A stretch of DNA of 44,460 bases from Neisseria elongata subsp. elongata (GCF_900113545.1 NZ_FOPS01000013.1:1-44460), one strand, 5' to 3'; positions 8,558-18,196 are shown, counted from the stretch's first letter. Program-made: numbers and translations. Notes: generated from the letters alone by a model not told the origin.

Positions 8558-9304
8558 GTGAAAACCAGCACTCAAGCCATTCCGGAGCACCACCGGATTC
8601 CGCGCCATATCGCCGTCATTATGGACGGTAACGGCCGTTGGGCGAAAAAACGTTTTATGCCGCGCGTGATGGGGCATAAAAAAGGTTTGGATGCATTGGA
8701 AAACCTTTGTGCGGAATGTTCTGCCGCAGGGGTTGAATATCTGACCGTGTTTGCTTTCTCGACTGAAAATTGGCGGCGTCCGTCAGACGAGGTCGGCTTT
8801 CTGATGGGTCTGTTTTTGCAGGCATTGCAAAAACAGGTCAAACGGATGCACGAACACAATATGCGCCTGAAAGTGATTGGCGACCGTAGCCGTTTTAACG
8901 CAGAAATCGTTGCGGGCATAGAAGCGGCGGAAAGCCTGACTGCCGGAAACAGCGGTTTGACGCTGACCATCGCCGCCGATTACGGCGGCCGTTGGGATAT
9001 TTTGCAGGCGGTCAATAAGCTGTTGGCGGCCGGAAAGAAAGAAATAACCGAAAGCGATTTGAATGTCGGCCTGATGCTGGGAGATGTGCCCGAACCGGAT
9101 TTGTTTATCCGCACCGGCGGCGAGATGCGTATCAGCAATTTCCTCCTTTGGCAGATGGCGTATGCCGAACTGTATTTCACGGATACCCTGTGGCCCGATT
9201 TCGATTCACAGGCTTTTCAGACGGCCATTGCCTCATTCCAACAACGCGAACGCCGTTTCGGCCGTACTTCCGAACAACTGCCGCAGGAACAGCAAAGGAA
9301 TTAA
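8558..9304 (+). CDS. uppS: Undecaprenyl diphosphate synthase (GTG start)
   Basis: Cis-prenyltransferase that makes the C55 lipid carrier for peptidoglycan and surface glycans. The 248 residues show all family motifs: MDGNGRWA with catalytic Asp23, FAFSTENWRRP, and near the C-terminus PDLFIRTGGEMRISNF and YFTDTLWPDF. The start is GTG at 8558 after AAAAAGGA; the motif spacing requires this N-terminus and no ATG fits. A core DUS (TTCAGACGGC, 9216-9225) is inside the gene. It is followed by cdsA after 3 bases, so the two are co-translated. Confidence 0.96.
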   Translation: MKTSTQAIPEHHRIPRHIAVIMDGNGRWAKKRFMPRVMGHKKGLDALENLCAECSAAGVEYLTVFAFSTENWRRPSDEVGFLMGLFLQALQKQVKRMHEHNMRLKVIGDRSRFNAEIVAGIEAAESLTAGNSGLTLTIAADYGGRWDILQAVNKLLAAGKKEITESDLNVGLMLGDVPEPDLFIRTGGEMRISNFLLWQMAYAELYFTDTLWPDFDSQAFQTAIASFQQRERRFGRTSEQLPQEQQRN

Positions 9305-9307
9305 GCC

Positions 9308-10105
9308 ATGTTGAAACAGCGCGTCATTACCGCTTTGATTCTGTTGCCCATTATGCTGGGTATGCTGTTTTGGGCTTCAGACGGCCTGTGGGCCGCGTTT
9401 TCCGGCCTGATAGCAGTTCTCGCATTATGGGAATACAGCCGGATGTGCGGTATCGGCGATAAAGAGCGAGTGCCGTATTTGGCGGGTTCCGCTTTGTTTA
9501 TGTTGCTTGCTGCTTGCGGCGGCTGGGTTTTGCCGCCAATCGGCTGGTGTCTGGTGTTGGCTTTTTGGTTGGTTGTCATGCCCTTGTGGTTGAAGTGCAA
9601 ATGGCGGCTGGGCGGTGGCTGGCAGGCGTATGCCGTCGGTTGGATGCTGATGCTGCCGTTTTGGTTTGCGCTGGTGTCGTTAAGGTCGTCTGAAGAAGAT
9701 GCATTGTCTCTATTGGCCGTGATGGGTTTGGTATGGATAGCCGATATCGGAGCATATTTCTGCGGCAAGGCGTTTGGTAAAAATAAATTGGCTCCCGCCA
9801 TCAGTCCGGGTAAAAGCTGGGAAGGTGCGTTTGGCGGGGTGCTGTGCGTATTGATTTATCTGAGCGTTGTCCGTGAAGCCGGCTGGCTGGGTTTTGATTT
9901 GCCGTGGCTTCCGACCATGTTGGCCGGTGTTGTGCTGGCGGCGGTCAGCGTTTGCGGCGATTTACTGGAAAGCTGGTTGAAGCGGGTTGCCGGAGTTAAG
10001 GACAGTAGCAATCTGTTGCCGGGGCATGGCGGTGTATTCGACCGTGTGGATAGCATGATTGCCGTATTAAGCGTTTATGCGGCGATTGTTTCTATCGCAT
10101 CTTGA
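9308..10105 (+). CDS. cdsA: Phosphatidate cytidylyltransferase (CDP-diglyceride synthase)
   Basis: Polytopic inner-membrane enzyme making CDP-diacylglycerol from CTP and phosphatidic acid. 265 residues with six or more hydrophobic segments and the CTP-transferase signature near the C-terminus: KSWEGAFGG, then CGDLLESWLKR, GVKDSSNLLPGHGG and DRVDS. It is the central gene of the usual uppS-cdsA-dxr-rseP-bamA order. The coding sequence contains an AG-DUS (9376-9387) and one AGGTCGTCTGAA (9683-9694), which matches the variant described for the N. mucosa group. A second, divergent CDP-diglyceride synthase gene is at 25908-26879. Confidence 0.95.
   Translation: MLKQRVITALILLPIMLGMLFWASDGLWAAFSGLIAVLALWEYSRMCGIGDKERVPYLAGSALFMLLAACGGWVLPPIGWCLVLAFWLVVMPLWLKCKWRLGGGWQAYAVGWMLMLPFWFALVSLRSSEEDALSLLAVMGLVWIADIGAYFCGKAFGKNKLAPAISPGKSWEGAFGGVLCVLIYLSVVREAGWLGFDLPWLPTMLAGVVLAAVSVCGDLLESWLKRVAGVKDSSNLLPGHGGVFDRVDSMIAVLSVYAAIVSIAS
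9376..9387 (-). repeat. AG-DUS inside cdsA
   Basis: TTCAGACGGCCT, coding SDGL at the first loop of the membrane protein. Confidence 0.92.
9683..9694 (+). repeat. Variant DUS (AGGTCGTCTGAA) inside cdsA
   Basis: Exact match to the AG-mucDUS dialect reported for the N. mucosa group; one C-to-T change from AG-DUS. Confidence 0.75.
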
Positions 10106-10119
10106 TTGGAGTGTAGGGT

Positions 10120-10872
10120 ATGGCGGATAAAAACGGAACTTCATCGTTGTCGGTTTTGGGTGTGCTTTTGGCAGTCGGACTGATGGCGGCTGCATTTATT
10201 CTCGGCGTGCAGTTCAAAAACTTCCGTCAGCCCGGAACAATTACCGTCAAAGGCTTGGCGGAAAAGAATTTCCAGTCGGACAGCGCTACTTGGCGTACCG
10301 GTGTGTCATTGCACGGCAATACTTATCAGGTCGTGTTGGACAGTTTGGAAGAGGAGCGTGAGAAACTGGTGCGTTTTTTGCGGAAGCAAGGCTTTGATGA
10401 TGCTGAAATCCGTAGCGGGCTGCCGTCTGTAGAGCGTGCGTACGAAGATGTAAAAAACGATCAGGGCGAAATAATAGAGCGCAGGCCGAATGGTTACGAC
10501 GGCAGTTTGTCGGTTACCGTCAATACTAAAAAGTTAGACAAAATTCAAACCGCAGAGCAGGCTATCCGCAATTTGCGGGCGAAAAACGATTTTATCGAAT
10601 TTAGCGAGCCGCAATATCTGTTGGGCAATTTGGAAACCATTAAGCGCGATTTGATTACTCAGGCTACGGAAGACGCGCAAAAACGGGCGGTCGAATTCGC
10701 CAAAACGGGCGGAGGTAAAGTCGGTGCCATGCGTTCCGCATCGCAAGGGTCGTTCAATATTTATTCCGATAACGGTCCGGGTGAAGATGAAGATTACGGC
10801 GGCACTTACGATAAATCGACTATTGGGAAACAAGTGCGTTTGGTCGTAACCATAGAGTACGCCATCGAATAA
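10120..10872 (+). CDS. SIMPL-domain (DUF541) membrane-anchored protein
   Basis: 250 residues with an N-terminal membrane anchor (about 9-28, LSVLGVLLAVGLMAAAFILG) and then a SIMPL/DUF541 domain beginning at GTITVKGLAEKNF. SIMPL proteins are periplasmic and their molecular role is poorly known; some have been linked to oxidative stress or signalling. It starts 14 bases after cdsA, inside the cdsA-dxr interval, which I would not expect in every relative. GGAG and AGGG lie just upstream of the ATG. Confidence 0.82.
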   Translation: MADKNGTSSLSVLGVLLAVGLMAAAFILGVQFKNFRQPGTITVKGLAEKNFQSDSATWRTGVSLHGNTYQVVLDSLEEEREKLVRFLRKQGFDDAEIRSGLPSVERAYEDVKNDQGEIIERRPNGYDGSLSVTVNTKKLDKIQTAEQAIRNLRAKNDFIEFSEPQYLLGNLETIKRDLITQATEDAQKRAVEFAKTGGGKVGAMRSASQGSFNIYSDNGPGEDEDYGGTYDKSTIGKQVRLVVTIEYAIE

Positions 10873-10906
10873 GCCGGTTGTTTTGCCTGGAGCGTCCGCC
10901 TATATT

Positions 10907-10918
10907 TTCAGACGGCCT
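10907..10918 (-). repeat. Single AG-DUS upstream of dxr
   Basis: TTCAGACGGCCT is unpaired, between the SIMPL gene and dxr. Confidence 0.9.
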
Positions 10919-10942
10919 TCAATAAACAAAGAACCGCATAAA

Positions 10943-10948
10943 TATAAT
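10943..10948 (+). promoter_or_regulatory. Candidate -10 box unusually close to the dxr start
   Basis: TATAAT at 10943-10948 ends 11 bases before the dxr ATG (10960). If used, the transcript would have only about 5 leader bases. A TTCAAT at 10918-10923 could serve as a poor -35 (19-base spacer). Confidence 0.35.
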
Positions 10949-10959
10949 ATCTTTGAGTA

Positions 10960-12147
10960 ATGAGTATACAAGTTCTTACTGTTTTGGGCAGTACCGGCAG
11001 CATCGGGGTGAATACCTTGGATGTGGTGGCTCGTCATCCCGATCGGTTTCGCATATTTGCCCTGGCCGGTCATAAACAGACGGCCAAATTAGCCCGACAG
11101 TGCATACAGTTTCGGCCGGATTTTGCTGTGGTGGCCGACGAATCTGCGGCAGCCGATTTGAAAGCGATTCTGACTGCAGAAGGGTGTCCGACCGAGGTTT
11201 TGTACGGTCGGCAGGCTTTGATTGATGTGGCTTCTGCCGGCGAAGTGGACGGCGTGATGTGCGCCATTGTCGGTGCGGCAGGCTTGCCGTCGGCTTTGGC
11301 GGCCGCGCAAAAAGGCAAAACCATTTATTTGGCCAACAAAGAAACTTTGGTGGTGGCCGGCGAATTATTCATGGAAACTGCCCGTGCCAACGGGGCAAGG
11401 GTTTTGCCGATAGACAGCGAACATAATGCCGTTTTCCAGGTTTTGCCGCGAGATTATGAAGCGGGGTTGGATGCACACGGTATCGATTCCATCATATTGA
11501 CGGCTTCTGGCGGTCCGTTTTTAGACAAAGATTTGACCGAGTTTGACTCTATTACGCCCGAACAGGCGGTTAAACATCCCAATTGGAGTATGGGGTGGAA
11601 AATTTCGGTGGATTCGGCCACTATGATGAATAAGGGCTTGGAGCTGATTGAAGCGCATTGGTTGTTTGCCTGCCCGCCTAACAAATTGGAAGTCGTTATT
11701 CATCCGCAATCGGTTGTGCATAGTATGGTTCGTTATCGGGACGGTTCGGTATTGGCCCAATTGGGCAATCCCGATATGCGTACGCCGATTGCCTACTGTT
11801 TGGGGTTGCCGGAGCGGATTTCATCAGGTGTGGCACCGTTGGATTTCGAAACATTGTCCGCCCTGACTTTCAGACGGCCTGATTTACGCCGCTTTCCTTG
11901 CCTGCGTTTGGCTTATGAAGCCATGAATGCCGGAGGTATGGCTCCGTGCGTATTGAATGCGGCCAATGAAACCGCAGTTGAGGCTTTTTTAAACAAGGAA
12001 ATCCGCTTTACCGATATTGCTCCGGTCATCGCCCACTGTTTGGAGCAAAAGTTTTCAGACGGCTTGAATAACCTCGAAAGCTTACTGGCCCAAGACGGGT
12101 ACGCGCGCAAACAGGCGCGGGACTATATTAACGGTTTGGCGAAATAA
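10960..12147 (+). CDS. dxr: 1-deoxy-D-xylulose 5-phosphate reductoisomerase
   Basis: Second step of the MEP isoprenoid pathway, converting DXP to MEP with NADPH. 395 residues with GSTGSIG (10-16) for NADPH, the metal-binding and substrate motif IDSEHNAVF, and the later [13 protein letters not shown] block. The ATG is forced by the NADPH motif, although no good Shine-Dalgarno sequence lies before it. The gene carries an internal AG-DUS at 11869-11880 and a diverged copy near 12055. The stop overlaps the rseP start by one base (TAATG), implying coupled translation. Confidence 0.96.
   Translation: MSIQVLTVLGSTGSIGVNTLDVVARHPDRFRIFALAGHKQTAKLARQCIQFRPDFAVVADESAAADLKAILTAEGCPTEVLYGRQALIDVASAGEVDGVMCAIVGAAGLPSALAAAQKGKTIYLANKETLVVAGELFMETARANGARVLPIDSEHNAVFQVLPRDYEAGLDAHGIDSIILTASGGPFLDKDLTEFDSITPEQAVKHPNWSMGWKISVDSATMMNKGLELIEAHWLFACPPNKLEVVIHPQSVVHSMVRYRDGSVLAQLGNPDMRTPIAYCLGLPERISSGVAPLDFETLSALTFRRPDLRRFPCLRLAYEAMNAGGMAPCVLNAANETAVEAFLNKEIRFTDIAPVIAHCLEQKFSDGLNNLESLLAQDGYARKQARDYINGLAK
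11869..11880 (-). repeat. AG-DUS inside dxr
   Basis: TTCAGACGGCCT, coding FRRPD. Confidence 0.92.
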
Positions 12148-13487
12148 TGATTTTGACGATTTTGGCGTTTATTGCCGCTATTTTATTGCTGGTCAGCCTG
12201 CATGAATTAGGACATTTGTTGGTGGCGCGGTGGTGCGGCATCAAGGTGTTGCGTTTTTCGGTAGGTTTCGGCAAACCCTTTTTTAACAAGCGTTGGCGGA
12301 ATATTGAGTGGTGCCTTGCCCCGATTCCTTTGGGCGGATACGTCAAAATGGTGGATACCCGGGAAGGAGATGTGGCGGAAGAAGATTTGCCATATGCCTT
12401 CGATAAGCAGCATCCTGCCAAAAAAATTGCCGTTGTCGCAGCCGGACCGCTGACCAATTTAGTATTGGCATTTTTGCTATACGGGCTGAGCTTTTCTTTC
12501 GGCGTGACGGAGTTAAAACCGTATGTCGGTACTGTGGAGCCTTACAGCATCGCAGCAAAGGCAGGTTTCCGTGCAGGGGATAAAATCAACAGTGTCAACG
12601 GTGTGCCGGTTAAGAGTTGGTCTGACGCGCAGAGAGGCATAGTTTTAGATTTGGAGGCCGGGAAAGTCGAAGTGGCAGTGACGGACGCACAAGGCGTGCA
12701 GGCCGTTCGGACTATCGACATCGCAGGCACCGACGAAGCTGCCGATGTGCCGAAAAAGCATGGCCATATCGGATTGATGGCTCATCGCCTCACCCTTTCT
12801 ATCTCTAAGGTCGTTCCGGAGAGTGCCGCCGAGGAAGCAGGGTTAAATGCCGGAGACGTATTGTTGTCTGTGGATGGGAAACCATTGGCAGATTGGCAGG
12901 AATGGGTAGATTTGGTGCAGAAAAGTGCAGGTCAAAAGTTGCAGCTTGAATATAAGCGGGGCAACAAAGTAATGACTGCCTATATCCGGCCAAGGGCAGA
13001 GCGGCATAACGGTATGCTTGACGGAAAAGTCGGGCTGTATCCCGGCGAAGATAAAGAGTGGAGCAGGATGATACGTTTCCAGTATTATCCCACTGTCGCC
13101 GAGGCCTTTAAGATGGGCTGGGATAAAATGACAGGCTACACAACGCTGACATTGAAATTTTTAGGTCGTTTGCTGAGCGGTCAGGCTTCATTGCAACATG
13201 TATCCGGACCACTGACTATTGCAGATGTGGCAGGCAAATCCGCCGCACTCGGTTGGCAGCCTTATGTTGAATTTCTGGCTTTGGTAAGCGTCAGTTTGGG
13301 TGTGATGAATTTATTGCCGATACCGGTATTGGACGGCGGACACCTGATGTATTACAGCATCGAATGGCTTAGGGGTAAGCCGTTGGGCAGCAATATGCAG
13401 ATGATTGGCTTGCGTATCGGACTGGCATTGATGCTGGCGATGATGATTTTGGCTTTTTTTAATGATATTACCCGTTTGTTTGGATAA
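12147..13487 (+). CDS. rseP: RIP metalloprotease RseP (site-2 protease)
   Basis: Inner-membrane zinc protease that cuts anti-sigma factors and cleared signal peptides within the membrane. 446 residues: first transmembrane segment with HELGH (19-23), the [10 protein letters not shown] segment, two PDZ domains (about 105-190 and 200-285), then the last segments with the zinc ligand motif [11 protein letters not shown]. Its start overlaps the dxr stop by one base and bamA follows 3 bases later, so it is in the middle of an envelope-biogenesis operon. Confidence 0.95.
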   Translation: MILTILAFIAAILLLVSLHELGHLLVARWCGIKVLRFSVGFGKPFFNKRWRNIEWCLAPIPLGGYVKMVDTREGDVAEEDLPYAFDKQHPAKKIAVVAAGPLTNLVLAFLLYGLSFSFGVTELKPYVGTVEPYSIAAKAGFRAGDKINSVNGVPVKSWSDAQRGIVLDLEAGKVEVAVTDAQGVQAVRTIDIAGTDEAADVPKKHGHIGLMAHRLTLSISKVVPESAAEEAGLNAGDVLLSVDGKPLADWQEWVDLVQKSAGQKLQLEYKRGNKVMTAYIRPRAERHNGMLDGKVGLYPGEDKEWSRMIRFQYYPTVAEAFKMGWDKMTGYTTLTLKFLGRLLSGQASLQHVSGPLTIADVAGKSAALGWQPYVEFLALVSVSLGVMNLLPIPVLDGGHLMYYSIEWLRGKPLGSNMQMIGLRIGLALMLAMMILAFFNDITRLFG

Positions 13488-13490
13488 CGT

Positions 13491-15893
13491 ATGAAACTGA
13501 AAAAACTAACCCTGACTTTAATGATGCTCGGCTTGTCTTCCTTGGCATCGGCTGATTTTACTATTCAGGACATCCGTGTGGAGGGTTTGCAACATACAGA
13601 ACCGGCCACAGTATTTACTTATTTGCCCGTTAAAGTGGGCGATACCTTCCACGATGGGCAAGGTGAAGAGATTATCGGCAATCTGTATGCAACAGGGTTG
13701 TTTGACGACGTGCGTGTCGAAAGTATGGGCAACCAGTTATTGCTGACTGTAGTCGAACGGCCGATTATCAGCAGTTTTGAAGTCAGCGGCGGCAAATTGA
13801 TTCAGAATGATGCCATTAAGAAAAATCTTACCGCATTTGGTTTGGGACAGTCTCAGCCTTTTAATCAAGGCCGTCTGAACGAAGCAGTTGCCGGATTGAA
13901 AGAAGAGTATCAAAAACAGGGTAAATATTCGGTACAGATTACGCCGTCTGTTACCCGTTTGGCGCGTAACCGCGTTGCTGTCGAATTAAAAATCGACGAA
14001 GGCAAAACGACGACTATCAGTGATATCGAATTCGAAGGCAACCAGCATTATTCGGATAGCAGACTGCGCAAACAGATGTCTTTGAGCGAAGGTGGTGCAT
14101 TTACCTGGCTGACAAAGTCTAACCGGTTTAATCCTGATAAATTTTCGCAGGACTTGGAGCGTATCCGCGATTTCTATCAAAACAACGGTTATTTTGATTT
14201 CCAAATCGTTGATACCGAAGTCAAGATGTCTGAAGATCAGAAACACCAAACCATGAAGATAACGGTATCCGAAGGTCAGCGTTACCGTTGGGGCAAGGTA
14301 AGCATCGAAGGCGATACCAAGGAAGTACCGAAAGAAGAGCTTTACAGCCATCTGAAAATGAAAGAAGGAAAGTGGTACGACCGTGCCCAAATGTTGGAGA
14401 GCTTGGAGAAAATCCAAAAGAGCATGGGAACCGCAGGTTATGCGTTCAGCGAAGTGAATGTTCAACCGCAACCCAATACGCAAACGGGTGTTGTAGATTT
14501 TGTACTGCACATCGAGCCTAATCGTAAAGTCTACGTGAATAAAATCAATATTTCGGGAAACAACAAGACCCGGGACGAGGTCGTACGCCGCGAATTGCGT
14601 CAAATGGAGGCTGCACCTTACGATATGTCGAAATTACAGCGTTCCAAAGAACGTGTGGAGCTTCTGGGTTATTTTGACGATGTGAAATTCGAAGCGCGTC
14701 CGGTTGCGGGAACGCCTGACCAAGTTGATATCGACATGAGTGTGAACGAGCGTGCGACCGGTTCTTTGGATTTGAGTGCGGGCTGGGTTCAGGATACCGG
14801 CTTGGTTATGGCATTCGGCGTCGCCCAGGATAACTTGTTCGGTACCGGAAAATCGATTTCGGCGCGCGTGTCCAGAAGCAGAACGACGAATAACGCCTCA
14901 TTGTCGTTTACCGATCCGTATTTCACTCCTGAAGGGGTCAGCTTGGGCTACGATTTGTATGGAAAAGTTTACGACCCCCGTAAATCTTCATCCAGCGCCA
15001 GCAACGCCCAATATAAAACTTCTACCGTAGGCGGCGGTATCCGTATGGGTGTGCCGGTTACAGAATACGACCGTGTCAATTTCGGCTTAGGTGCCGAGCA
15101 TATGCAGGTTCAAACCTTTACCGGCGCGCCGAAACGTTATCGCGACTTTATCAGCCAATACGGCAATAGCAATACCGGTATCGGAAAATATAAAGGTTGG
15201 ACGCTCAAAGGCACTGTCGGTTGGGGTCGAAACAAAACAGATAATGCATTGTGGCCGACACGCGGTTATTTAACAGATGTCAATCTGGAAGCCGGTCTGC
15301 CCGGGGGCGATTTGCAATATTACAGCCTGACGCATAACCAAAAATGGTTCTTCCCGTTAAGTAAAAACTTTACATTGATGCTTGGCGGTTCAGTAGGAGC
15401 GGCCGATGGTTATGGTAAGAACAAAGAACTGCCGTTCTTCCAAAACTTCTATGGCGGTGGCTTGGGTTCCGTGCGCGGTTATGAAAGCGGTACGCTCGGC
15501 CCGAAAGTTTATGACAATAACGGCGATAAAATCAGCTATGGCGGCAATAAAATGCTTTCCGGCACGGCAGAACTCCTATTCCCGTTCCCCGGAATTAAGG
15601 ACAGCCGCAGCGTCCGTCTGAGCCTGTTTGCCGATGCCGGCAGTGTATGGGATGGAAAAACTTACACGGATGACAGCAGTGATTTGTATAACGGCTCAAC
15701 GATACAAAACGTATACGGTGTAGGCAATCGCCATAAATCCAGCTTCAAGGAAGAGTTGCGCTACTCCGCCGGTGCGGCCGTAACATGGATGTCCCCCTTA
15801 GGGCCGATGAAATTCAGTTATGCCTATCCGATGAAGAAAAAGGCAAGCGACGAGGTTCAGCGTTTCCAATTCCAGTTGGGTACGACGTTCTAA
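13491..15893 (+). CDS. bamA: Outer-membrane protein assembly factor BamA (Omp85)
   Basis: Core of the BAM complex that folds beta-barrel proteins into the outer membrane. 800 residues: signal peptide ending SLASA (cleavage before DFTIQDIRVEG), five POTRA domains to about residue 420, then a 16-strand barrel with the conserved VRGYESG motif (VRGF/Y of lid loop 6) and a terminal Phe (QFQLGTTF). GGATAACGT precedes the ATG. An AG-DUS at 13868-13879 is embedded in the coding sequence where it encodes GRLNE in POTRA 2. Downstream ompH encodes a chaperone feeding this machine. Confidence 0.97.
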   Translation: MKLKKLTLTLMMLGLSSLASADFTIQDIRVEGLQHTEPATVFTYLPVKVGDTFHDGQGEEIIGNLYATGLFDDVRVESMGNQLLLTVVERPIISSFEVSGGKLIQNDAIKKNLTAFGLGQSQPFNQGRLNEAVAGLKEEYQKQGKYSVQITPSVTRLARNRVAVELKIDEGKTTTISDIEFEGNQHYSDSRLRKQMSLSEGGAFTWLTKSNRFNPDKFSQDLERIRDFYQNNGYFDFQIVDTEVKMSEDQKHQTMKITVSEGQRYRWGKVSIEGDTKEVPKEELYSHLKMKEGKWYDRAQMLESLEKIQKSMGTAGYAFSEVNVQPQPNTQTGVVDFVLHIEPNRKVYVNKINISGNNKTRDEVVRRELRQMEAAPYDMSKLQRSKERVELLGYFDDVKFEARPVAGTPDQVDIDMSVNERATGSLDLSAGWVQDTGLVMAFGVAQDNLFGTGKSISARVSRSRTTNNASLSFTDPYFTPEGVSLGYDLYGKVYDPRKSSSSASNAQYKTSTVGGGIRMGVPVTEYDRVNFGLGAEHMQVQTFTGAPKRYRDFISQYGNSNTGIGKYKGWTLKGTVGWGRNKTDNALWPTRGYLTDVNLEAGLPGGDLQYYSLTHNQKWFFPLSKNFTLMLGGSVGAADGYGKNKELPFFQNFYGGGLGSVRGYESGTLGPKVYDNNGDKISYGGNKMLSGTAELLFPFPGIKDSRSVRLSLFADAGSVWDGKTYTDDSSDLYNGSTIQNVYGVGNRHKSSFKEELRYSAGAAVTWMSPLGPMKFSYAYPMKKKASDEVQRFQFQLGTTF
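13868..13879 (+). repeat. AG-DUS inside bamA
   Basis: AGGCCGTCTGAA, coding GRLN in a POTRA domain. Confidence 0.92.
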
Positions 15894-15914
15894 CAGCTTA
15901 AATTTGGGAACGGT

Positions 15915-16418
15915 ATGATTCAAAAATCTCAAATCCAAAAATGGGCGGCGGCATTTGCCGCTGCAGCCTGCCTTGCTGTTCCTGCAGGTGCGGAAACCGT
16001 CCGCAAACTCGGTTTTGTCAATGTGGACCGTATTCATCGCGAATCGGTTCAGGCGCAAAATATCCAAAATAAATTGGATACCGAGTTTGCGCCGCGTCAG
16101 CGGCAGCTGGAAAAACTTCAAAACGACATCGAGGTTTCAGCGCAAAGAGCAGACAAGTTGAAGGCTGGAAAAGCACGTGCGGCCGCTATGGCCGAATTGG
16201 AACGGCAAAGGCGCGAATTTCGCGGCAGTCAGGCGCAATTGGCCGAAGAGTATGATCTGAGGCGCAACGAGGAATTCGCCGCATTGCAGAATAATGCCAA
16301 CCGAGTGATTTTGGAGCTGGCCAAAAAAGAAGGTTATGATCTGATTGTTCATGACGTGATCTTCATTGATGCCAAATTCGATATTACCGACAAGGTGATC
16401 CGCGAAATGAACCGTTAG
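15915..16418 (+). CDS. ompH: OmpH/Skp periplasmic chaperone
   Basis: Trimeric periplasmic chaperone that holds unfolded outer-membrane proteins. 167 residues with a signal peptide (cleavage near AGA-ETVRKLGFVN), the beta-strand motif KLGFVNVDRI and a long heptad-rich helical section with many Arg, Glu and Gln (about 60-130), as expected for the tentacle arms of Skp. It lies 21 bases after bamA and is closed by a DUS pair, as in other Neisseria. Confidence 0.93.
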   Translation: MIQKSQIQKWAAAFAAAACLAVPAGAETVRKLGFVNVDRIHRESVQAQNIQNKLDTEFAPRQRQLEKLQNDIEVSAQRADKLKAGKARAAAMAELERQRREFRGSQAQLAEEYDLRRNEEFAALQNNANRVILELAKKEGYDLIVHDVIFIDAKFDITDKVIREMNR

Positions 16419-16432
16419 TTCTTGATTGGGTT

Positions 16433-16463
16433 TTCAGACGGCCTTTTCGTCAGGCCGTCTGAA
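16433..16463 (+). terminator. DUS-pair stem after ompH
   Basis: TTCAGACGGCC at 16433-16443 pairs with GGCCGTCTGAA at 16453-16463 over a 9-base loop. No T run follows, so termination may be partial and lpxD could still be reached. Confidence 0.6.
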
Positions 16464-16498
16464 TAATTTGGAAAATTGGATATCTTCATCCGAATCAC

Positions 16499-17542
16499 AT
16501 GACAGTCAAACAATATACCTTATCCCAAATCACCGCCGAACTCGGCGGCGAAGTGCGCGGCGAAGACATCAGCGTCTGCGCCGTGCGGCCTTTGGCTCAG
16601 GCCGGTGTGGAACACATCAGCTTTCTGGCCAATCCGAAATACAAACACGAAGTACACGATAGCAAAGCGGGCGCAGTCATCGTATCCGACAAAGCCGCCG
16701 GAGAATTTACCGGCCGCAGCCTGATTGTCGCCGCCGACCCGTACCTCTATTTTGCCAAAGTCGCCCGCCTGTTCTCACCGGTTGTCAAAGCACGCGGTGG
16801 CATCCATCCGACCGCCGTTGTCGAACCGAGCGCTACCGTGCCCGACAGTTGCGAAATCGGCGCGAATGCCTACATCGGCGCCAATACCCTATTGGGCGAA
16901 GGTTGCCGCATCTTGGCGAATGCCGTCGTCCAACACGATTGCAAACTGGGCGACGAAGTCGTTTTGCACCCCAATGCTGTGGTTTATTACGGCTGCACGC
17001 TCGGCAACCGCGTCGAAATCCACAGCGGCGCGGTCATCGGCGCGGACGGTTTCGGCCTTGCCTTCGCCGGCGACTCGTGGTTCAAAATCCCGCAAACCGG
17101 CGCGGTAACGCTGGGCGACGACGTGGAAATCGGCTCGAACAGCAACATCGACCGCGGCGCCATGAGCGACACCACCGTCGGCAACGGCACCAAAATCGAC
17201 AACCAGGTCCAAATCGGCCACAACTGCAAAATCGGTTCCCATACCGTCATCGCCGCCAAAACCGGCATTTCCGGCAGCGTTACCGTCGGCAATTACTGCA
17301 TCATCGGCGGCGGCGTCGGTACGGTCGGCCATATTGAAATCGCCGACAAAACCACCATCGGCGGCGGCACGTCCGTTACCCACAGCATCACCGAAAGCGG
17401 GCAGCACGTTGCCGGTATTTTCCCGATGTCGTCTTACAAAGAGTGGGCGCGCAATGCCGTCCACATCCACCGCCTGAACGAAACCGGCAAACGCATCAAA
17501 CAGCTCGAACAGGAATTGGCCGAGTTGAAAAACGATAAATAG
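16499..17542 (+). CDS. lpxD: UDP-3-O-(3-hydroxyacyl)glucosamine N-acyltransferase
   Basis: Third step of lipid A synthesis: adds the second 3-hydroxyacyl chain to the UDP-glucosamine precursor, in the cytoplasm. 347 residues: N-terminal uridine-binding domain (about 1-100), then a left-handed beta-helix of hexapeptide repeats with the catalytic His in [11 protein letters not shown], and a C-terminal helix ([19 protein letters not shown]). The ATG lacks a good Shine-Dalgarno sequence. The stop TAG (17540-17542) overlaps an AG-DUS at 17541-17552. Confidence 0.96.
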   Translation: MTVKQYTLSQITAELGGEVRGEDISVCAVRPLAQAGVEHISFLANPKYKHEVHDSKAGAVIVSDKAAGEFTGRSLIVAADPYLYFAKVARLFSPVVKARGGIHPTAVVEPSATVPDSCEIGANAYIGANTLLGEGCRILANAVVQHDCKLGDEVVLHPNAVVYYGCTLGNRVEIHSGAVIGADGFGLAFAGDSWFKIPQTGAVTLGDDVEIGSNSNIDRGAMSDTTVGNGTKIDNQVQIGHNCKIGSHTVIAAKTGISGSVTVGNYCIIGGGVGTVGHIEIADKTTIGGGTSVTHSITESGQHVAGIFPMSSYKEWARNAVHIHRLNETGKRIKQLEQELAELKNDK

Positions 17543-17580
17543 GCCGTCTGAAACCTTACAACCGAAACATGCCGTCTGAA
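17541..17580 (+). repeat. Two direct DUS copies between lpxD and fabZ
   Basis: AGGCCGTCTGAA (17541-17552, overlapping the lpxD stop) and ATGCCGTCTGAA (17569-17580) are in the same orientation, so they form no hairpin. The second is the AT dialect, and its ATG is in frame with fabZ, creating a misleading upstream start. Confidence 0.9.
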
Positions 17581-17619
17581 AAATATGCGGGCGGCGCCAA
17601 CCTATCAAGGAATAACCGA

Positions 17620-18084
17620 ATGGAAATCAAACTACCGATTGAAGCACGCGAAATACAGGAAATCCTGCCGCACCGCTTCCCCTTTTTACTGCTGGACCGC
17701 GTCATCGCCGCCGAACCGGGCAAATCGCTGACCGCCATCAAAAACGTAACCTTCAACGAACAGTTTTTCCAAGGCCACTTTCCCGAATCGCCTGTCATGC
17801 CGGGCGTATTGATTGTGGAGGCGATGGCGCAGGCCTGCGGCGTATTGGCCGTATTGTCCCAAGGCAGCACCAAGCGTCGTGAAAACGAAATCACCCTGTT
17901 TGCCGGCTTGGACAACGTGCGCTTCAAACGCCAGGTCATCCCCGGCGACCGCCTGCAGTTTGAAGTCGAACTGTTGGCGCACAAACGCGGTATCGGCAAA
18001 TTCAACGCCGTTGCCAAAGTGGACGGCGAATTGGCTTGCGAAGCCACCATTATGTGTGCGCAGCGTATTGTCGAGAAAGACTGA
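17620..18084 (+). CDS. fabZ: 3-hydroxyacyl-ACP dehydratase FabZ
   Basis: Dehydrates 3-hydroxyacyl-ACP in fatty acid synthesis and competes with lipid A synthesis for the same substrate. 154 residues with the hot-dog fold motifs [13 protein letters not shown] and [20 protein letters not shown] (catalytic His53 and Glu67). I place the start at 17620 because AAGGAA lies just upstream and the family begins near here; the frame extends 17 codons further to an ATG that is part of a DUS, which is unlikely to be used. It sits between lpxD and lpxA as usual. Confidence 0.95.
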   Translation: MEIKLPIEAREIQEILPHRFPFLLLDRVIAAEPGKSLTAIKNVTFNEQFFQGHFPESPVMPGVLIVEAMAQACGVLAVLSQGSTKRRENEITLFAGLDNVRFKRQVIPGDRLQFEVELLAHKRGIGKFNAVAKVDGELACEATIMCAQRIVEKD

Positions 18085-18120
18085 TTTTCAGACGGCCTGC
18101 CGATAGAGGCCGTCTGAAAA
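18085..18120 (+). terminator. DUS-pair stem between fabZ and lpxA
   Basis: TTTTCAGACGGCCT at 18085-18098 starts directly after the fabZ stop and pairs with AGGCCGTCTGAAAA at 18107-18120 over an 8-base loop. No T run; possibly a partial terminator or processing site within the lpxD-fabZ-lpxA cluster. Confidence 0.55.
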
Positions 18121-18196
18121 CCGAATGCGGGGCGTACCGGCGGTTTACCTGAAACGGTACAGCCGCCGGAGAGCCCCCAGACATGAAAGGAAACCC

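Noticed and set aside
17569-17619. 17-residue N-terminal extension of FabZ
   Set aside because: Its ATG is the first three bases of an AT-DUS; a good ribosome site precedes the ATG at 17620.
18125-18196. 24-residue N-terminal extension of LpxA
   Set aside because: Arg-rich and unlike the family; AAGGAA precedes the ATG at 18197.
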